This document shows, piece after piece, positions 61,533 through 64,000 of a stretch of 64,000 nt of DNA (position 1 is its first letter; each line of letters opens with the position of its first letter). Where the stretch lies: positions 1,178,001 to 1,242,000 of the forward strand of contig NZ_AP014821.1 of assembly GCF_001548115.1 (NCBI RefSeq). Reading direction: 5' to 3'. Under the pieces are notes generated by a model. It was not told the DNA's origin and searched no databases. It saw only the letters and a program-made list of their open reading frames with translations. This DNA is from Geminocystis sp. NIES-3709 (GTDB lineage: Bacteria; Cyanobacteriota; Cyanobacteriia; Cyanobacteriales; Cyanobacteriaceae). The position numbers and the translations under genes are program-made.

Positions 61533-62303
61533 TTACCTATCCCAACGACTTTGAGTTAAACTCGATCGACGAGAAGAATTAGTTTTACGTTCTTCTAATT
61601 TATTAACAGGTTTTTCAATTTCTTTTTGTTGTTGAACATCGGGAGATACTATTTCTTGAATCGTACCTTGAGGTATTTCTTCAGGTAAAGGAATATTATT
61701 TTCTGGAATACCATTTATCACAGTTTCATTTACCGGAGGATTAACTTGAGTGGCAGAAGAATCATAACTAAAATAAACATGACCTAACATCTTACCTTCA
61801 TAGGTTCTTTTACTAAAACGCCATCCCGGATTAAGTTGTATTTTCATCGGTTGTCCATTTAATCCTTGTGCAGTGCCAACTATTATAGGGGGTTGACTGG
61901 AATCTTTACGATTAATTCCGACTAAAACTAAATTACCATCTCTTTCTGTTAAATTGAGTAAAATATCTAAACCATAATCTTGTCCATCGTAACGGATAGA
62001 ATAACCATTCGCATCAGTGCTACGGCGACAATGACCACTAAAATCAAAATTGATCAATAGTAAATCCACATTCACAGGATTTGCACCCATTTCACTCCAA
62101 CAAGAATTTTTTTGAGGGATTTGTTCAATTACAATTAAGTTATATTTATTTTCTCCGTAGGGTTGAGCAACTGCAATAAAATCAGATTGATTGACTTCTG
62201 TCTCCTGAAAGGTAATAGCTTGAGCAGACTGGAAGGGCAAAATAGTAGATAAAGTGGTTAAAGCTAAAATAGATAATTTAGTTGAGATTAATAATTTAAG
62301 CAT
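61533..62303 (-). CDS. Secreted hypothetical protein
   Basis: A 256-residue protein with a signal peptide (LSILALTTLSTILPFQSAQA, cleavage after AQA near residue 29). The mature part to about residue 180 is a beta-rich domain with IAVAQPYGENKYNLIVIEQI, CWSEMG, VDLLLINFDFSGHCRRSTD and YDGQDYGLDILLNL, followed by a disordered Pro/Gln tail ending RRSSLTQSRWDR. Two cysteines could pair. I recall similar cyanobacterial DUF-type periplasmic proteins (two-Cys, DGQDYG), but cannot name the family with confidence. It is a single gene. Confidence 0.68.
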   Translation of the reverse strand: MLKLLISTKLSILALTTLSTILPFQSAQAITFQETEVNQSDFIAVAQPYGENKYNLIVIEQIPQKNSCWSEMGANPVNVDLLLINFDFSGHCRRSTDANGYSIRYDGQDYGLDILLNLTERDGNLVLVGINRKDSSQPPIIVGTAQGLNGQPMKIQLNPGWRFSKRTYEGKMLGHVYFSYDSSATQVNPPVNETVINGIPENNIPLPEEIPQGTIQEIVSPDVQQQKEIEKPVNKLEERKTNSSRRSSLTQSRWDR

Positions 62304-62383
62304 AGTTATTTTTTCAGATTTGAGTTGTTGTCCCCACAGCCCAATATTGCTGTAGTTTGTATCGATAATTAAAAGTTTGAGGC

Positions 62384-62488
62384 TATAGCACTCGCCATAA
62401 TACTTAGGACATTGTGAGATTCTTTCTCTGAGTTAGAATGATAATCTAATATTTTTAAGATGTCCTAAAAAATCTGTCTATTGCTATA
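62384..62488. mobile_element. MITE-like element with 29-bp imperfect inverted ends
   Basis: Two arms of 29 bases, 62384-62412 and 62460-62488, are inverted copies: both begin TATAGCA and end TTAGGACAT, with 22 of 29 positions matching. They enclose 47 bases with no gene. TA at both outer ends fits a TA target as used by IS630/mariner-type transposases. The total length of 105 bases is typical of a non-autonomous MITE. No transposase for it lies in this window. Confidence 0.6.
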
Positions 62489-62583
62489 TTTATCCTTATT
62501 GAAGGTTATATCATTTGACTTACAAATCGTTAACCATGTTCCTTAGTTTTTTTGCTAATGGGTCATTTTCATAAAAATATTAA

Positions 62584-62622
62584 CAAAAAAAAGACGGGGT
62601 AATCAATTTAACCCGCCTTCTT
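62584..62622 (-). terminator. Rho-independent terminator of rplJ-rplL
   Basis: On the minus strand GGCGGGTTAA pairs with TTACCCCGTC (one mismatch and one G-U), a 10-bp stem with loop ATTGA, followed by TTTTTTTT. It begins about 20 bases past the rplL stop. Confidence 0.85.
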
Positions 62623-62644
62623 GATGTATGTAAATTAGAAAAAA

Positions 62645-63028
62645 TTATTTGATACTTGCTTTCGCACCAGCTTCTTCTAATTGTTTCTTGATGGTTTCGG
62701 CTTCTTCTTTACCAACAGCTTCTTTAACAGCTTTAGGTGCAGATTCTACTAACTCTTTGGTTTCTTTTAAACCCAAGCCAGTGATGGTACGAACAACTTT
62801 AAGAACGTCCATTTTCTTCTCACCGAAACTTTCTAAGATAACATCAAATTCGGTTTGTTCTTCAACTTCTTCTGCCGCCGCAACAGGAGCAGCAGCCATC
62901 ATCATACCACCAACAGGAGCAGCAGCACTTACGCCGAATACTTCTTCGATTTGTTTAACTAATTCAGATGCTTCTAAGAGGGTTAAAGTTTTTAACTCTT
63001 CAACAATATTTGCTACTTTATCAGACAT
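62645..63028 (-). CDS. rplL: 50S ribosomal protein L7/L12
   Basis: Acidic stalk protein of 127 residues, present in multiple dimers on L10 and recruiting translation factors. N-terminal dimer domain [20 protein letters not shown], Ala-rich hinge ([20 protein letters not shown]), C-terminal domain [20 protein letters not shown] and [21 protein letters not shown] strong ribosome-binding site AAGGAGAT lies 12 bases before the start. It is 50 bases downstream of rplJ. Confidence 0.98.
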   Translation of the reverse strand: MSDKVANIVEELKTLTLLEASELVKQIEEVFGVSAAAPVGGMMMAAAPVAAAEEVEEQTEFDVILESFGEKKMDVLKVVRTITGLGLKETKELVESAPKAVKEAVGKEEAETIKKQLEEAGAKASIK

Positions 63029-63078
63029 AATTAATTGTGATCTCCTTTGTACAATAGTTTAATAAACGGCGAAACCTT

Positions 63079-63621
63079 TTAAGCGGCTTCTTTCTGAGAC
63101 TTGACGGCATCGATCGCACGAGCCAAAGATGTTGGCACTTCGTTGACACCACGAGCCACTTTAGCAGTGATAGCATTGATAGCACCAGCGATTTGGGCGA
63201 TGAGTTGATCTTTGGTGGGTAAGTCGGCTAAGGCTTTAACCTGTGCTTCTGTCAGGGTTTGTCCTTCCATGACTCCGCCTTTTAACTCACTTTTCTTACG
63301 CTCTTTTTGGAATGCTTGATAAGCACGAACTGCTGTACCAATATTTTCCTCATCAGCTAAGATAAATGCGGAAGTCCCTTTTAATAAGGGGTTAATTCCA
63401 GACCAATATTCGTTACCTTCAACGGCTTTACTCATTAAGGTATTTTTTGTTACCTTGCAGATAGTACCGTTTTCTCTTAAACGATTGCGTAAATCGCTAA
63501 TGTCAGCAACGGTAAGCCCCTGATAATCAACTACGATCGCCAATCGAGCATCTTCTAATAACTGTTGGATTTCAGCTACTTCTTGTTTTTTACTCTCTAG
63601 GGATTTAGATATTGTTCTCAC
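63079..63621 (-). CDS. rplJ: 50S ribosomal protein L10
   Basis: A 180-residue stalk base protein that binds 23S rRNA and L7/L12 dimers and can repress its own mRNA. Conserved ARLAIVVDYQGLTVADISDLRNRLR, CKVTKNTLMSKAVEG, LKGTSAFILAD and KGGVMEGQ-like elements are present. The start is awkward: the only ordinary start is GTG at 63621, but its G is the last base of AGGAGG, the ribosome-binding site, leaving no spacer. An ATA codon 9 bases further on would have ideal 8-base spacing. So the true start is open between GTG 63621 and a non-standard codon at 63612. Upstream L10 leader and attenuator precede it. Confidence 0.95.
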   Translation of the reverse strand: MRTISKSLESKKQEVAEIQQLLEDARLAIVVDYQGLTVADISDLRNRLRENGTICKVTKNTLMSKAVEGNEYWSGINPLLKGTSAFILADEENIGTAVRAYQAFQKERKKSELKGGVMEGQTLTEAQVKALADLPTKDQLIAQIAGAINAITAKVARGVNEVPTSLARAIDAVKSQKEAA

Positions 63622-63656
63622 CTCCTGGGGTGTTAAATTTTTGTCTTAAGACAATT

Positions 63657-63693
63657 AAAAAAACCCTAGCAACTATTAGCACGGGTTTTCGGT
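63657..63693 (-). terminator. Attenuator-type terminator in the rplJ leader
   Basis: On the minus strand AAAACCC pairs with GGGTTTT, a 7-bp stem around a 16-base loop, followed by more Ts (T7 in all). It is placed between the L10 leader and the rplJ start, where it could stop transcription when L10 is bound upstream. Confidence 0.55.
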
Positions 63694-63772
63694 TGATGTA
63701 TCGAGATAATCTTTAAATTATAAATAGTGATGAGATTAAAACTAATCTGAAAATCACGTTTACTTTTTTAAT

Positions 63773-63840
63773 ATCCTCATCAACCTAGGCAGGATAATTA
63801 AGCCTTTTTCGCACCTGCTGTCTTCGGCTGTCGCCAAGTT
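63773..63840 (-). promoter_or_regulatory. Ribosomal protein L10 leader (autoregulatory RNA)
   Basis: On the minus strand the sequence contains GAAGACAGCAGGTGCG, then TAATTATCCTGCCTAGGTT. The paired AGCAGG and CCTGCC with a kink-turn-like GA flank and the CCTGCCxAGG element are the conserved core of the bacterial L10 leader, which binds L10(L12) and represses the operon. It starts about 30 bases after the promoter and is about 150 bases before rplJ. Confidence 0.75.
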
Positions 63841-63868
63841 TTTATATAATTTCTGAGCTAAACATTAT

Positions 63869-63897
63869 ATTCTATCTAAAATAATATTATTTTGCAA
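63869..63897 (-). promoter_or_regulatory. Promoter of the rplJ-rplL operon
   Basis: On the minus strand TTGCAA (63897-63892) and TAGAAT (63874-63869) are separated by 17 bases, a good sigma70 spacing. The start of transcription would be near 63862, just ahead of the L10 leader. A separate promoter for rplJ implies independence from an upstream rplA, which is outside the window. Confidence 0.6.
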
Positions 63898-64000
63898 CTG
63901 TTCGTTGACGATCAAACTTAAACTTAACGTTATAATCGGTCTTTGCGAGAAATTCTACTATAATTTATCATACTCAAAGTAAGAGAGCCTTAAATATTGT

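Noticed and set aside
63900-63950. TTGACG and TATAAT on the plus strand as a promoter
   Set aside because: The two boxes are 20 bases apart, too far for a good sigma70 promoter, and no plus-strand gene starts before the window ends.

Overview
The window is chromosomal DNA from an AT-rich cyanobacterium. It carries psbZ, cytochrome c6 (petJ), a tRNA-Leu(UAA) gene with the group I intron found in many cyanobacteria, and a gene cluster resembling the photosystem II assembly operon slr0144-slr0151 of Synechocystis. CGATCG and GCGATCGC (HIP1-type) words are scattered through it. Codon use and the AT-rich spacers fit a unicellular Chroococcales relative such as Geminocystis or Cyanobacterium; that placement is inference, not proof.

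Layout. 0-4 kb: a truncated FkbM-type methyltransferase, then a two-gene RNA repair cassette like that of phage T4 (Rnl1-type ligase plus kinase-phosphatase), then a frameshifted IS701-family element. 4-10 kb: a GH57 glycoside hydrolase, a tandem-domain protein, tRNA-Arg(CCU), PilZ and TonB-like genes, and a second, intact copy of the same IS. 10-20 kb: housekeeping genes (YrdC/Sua5-like, cobU, DUF2288, petJ, a long GH57, rsmH, cryptochrome DASH with a coupled response regulator, a YdcF-like protein, psbZ, ribH). 20-28 kb: an ArsR/PepSY-TM pair, a TPR protein, a GST, relics of a transposase and a methyltransferase, and a 1089-residue RTX/Calx-beta protein. 28-41 kb: prfC, hom, a Ski2-like helicase, a GTPase, the intron-bearing tRNA-Leu, a remnant of the same IS, and polA.

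41-47 kb is the accessory stretch: a lone ZnuB-type permease, a DUF4209 protein ending in an RNxxxHG (HEPN-like) motif, a laterally acquired-looking alpha/beta hydrolase, and decayed toxin-antitoxin genes (a frameshifted HEPN/MNT pair, a second MNT fragment, a HicA-like tail). 47-55 kb holds an HlyD-type secretion adaptor, a tyrosine-rich repeat protein, a histidine kinase lacking its phosphoacceptor His that overlaps an ABC1/UbiB kinase gene, and dapB. 55-60 kb is the seven-gene photosystem II assembly-type cluster on the minus strand (two V4R proteins, two phycobilisome-like proteins, a ferredoxin, a WQG-repeat protein, a TPR membrane protein). 60-64 kb holds a pentapeptide-repeat protein, a secreted hypothetical, a MITE-like inverted repeat, and rplJ-rplL with promoter, L10 leader and attenuator.

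I see no CRISPR array, rRNA operon, prophage or complete new multi-gene defence system. The most notable items are the RNA repair pair, the DUF4209 protein, the degenerate histidine kinase coupled to an ABC1 kinase, and a phycobiliprotein-like gene in the assembly cluster that keeps a bilin-attachment-like Cys-x-Arg-Asp motif.
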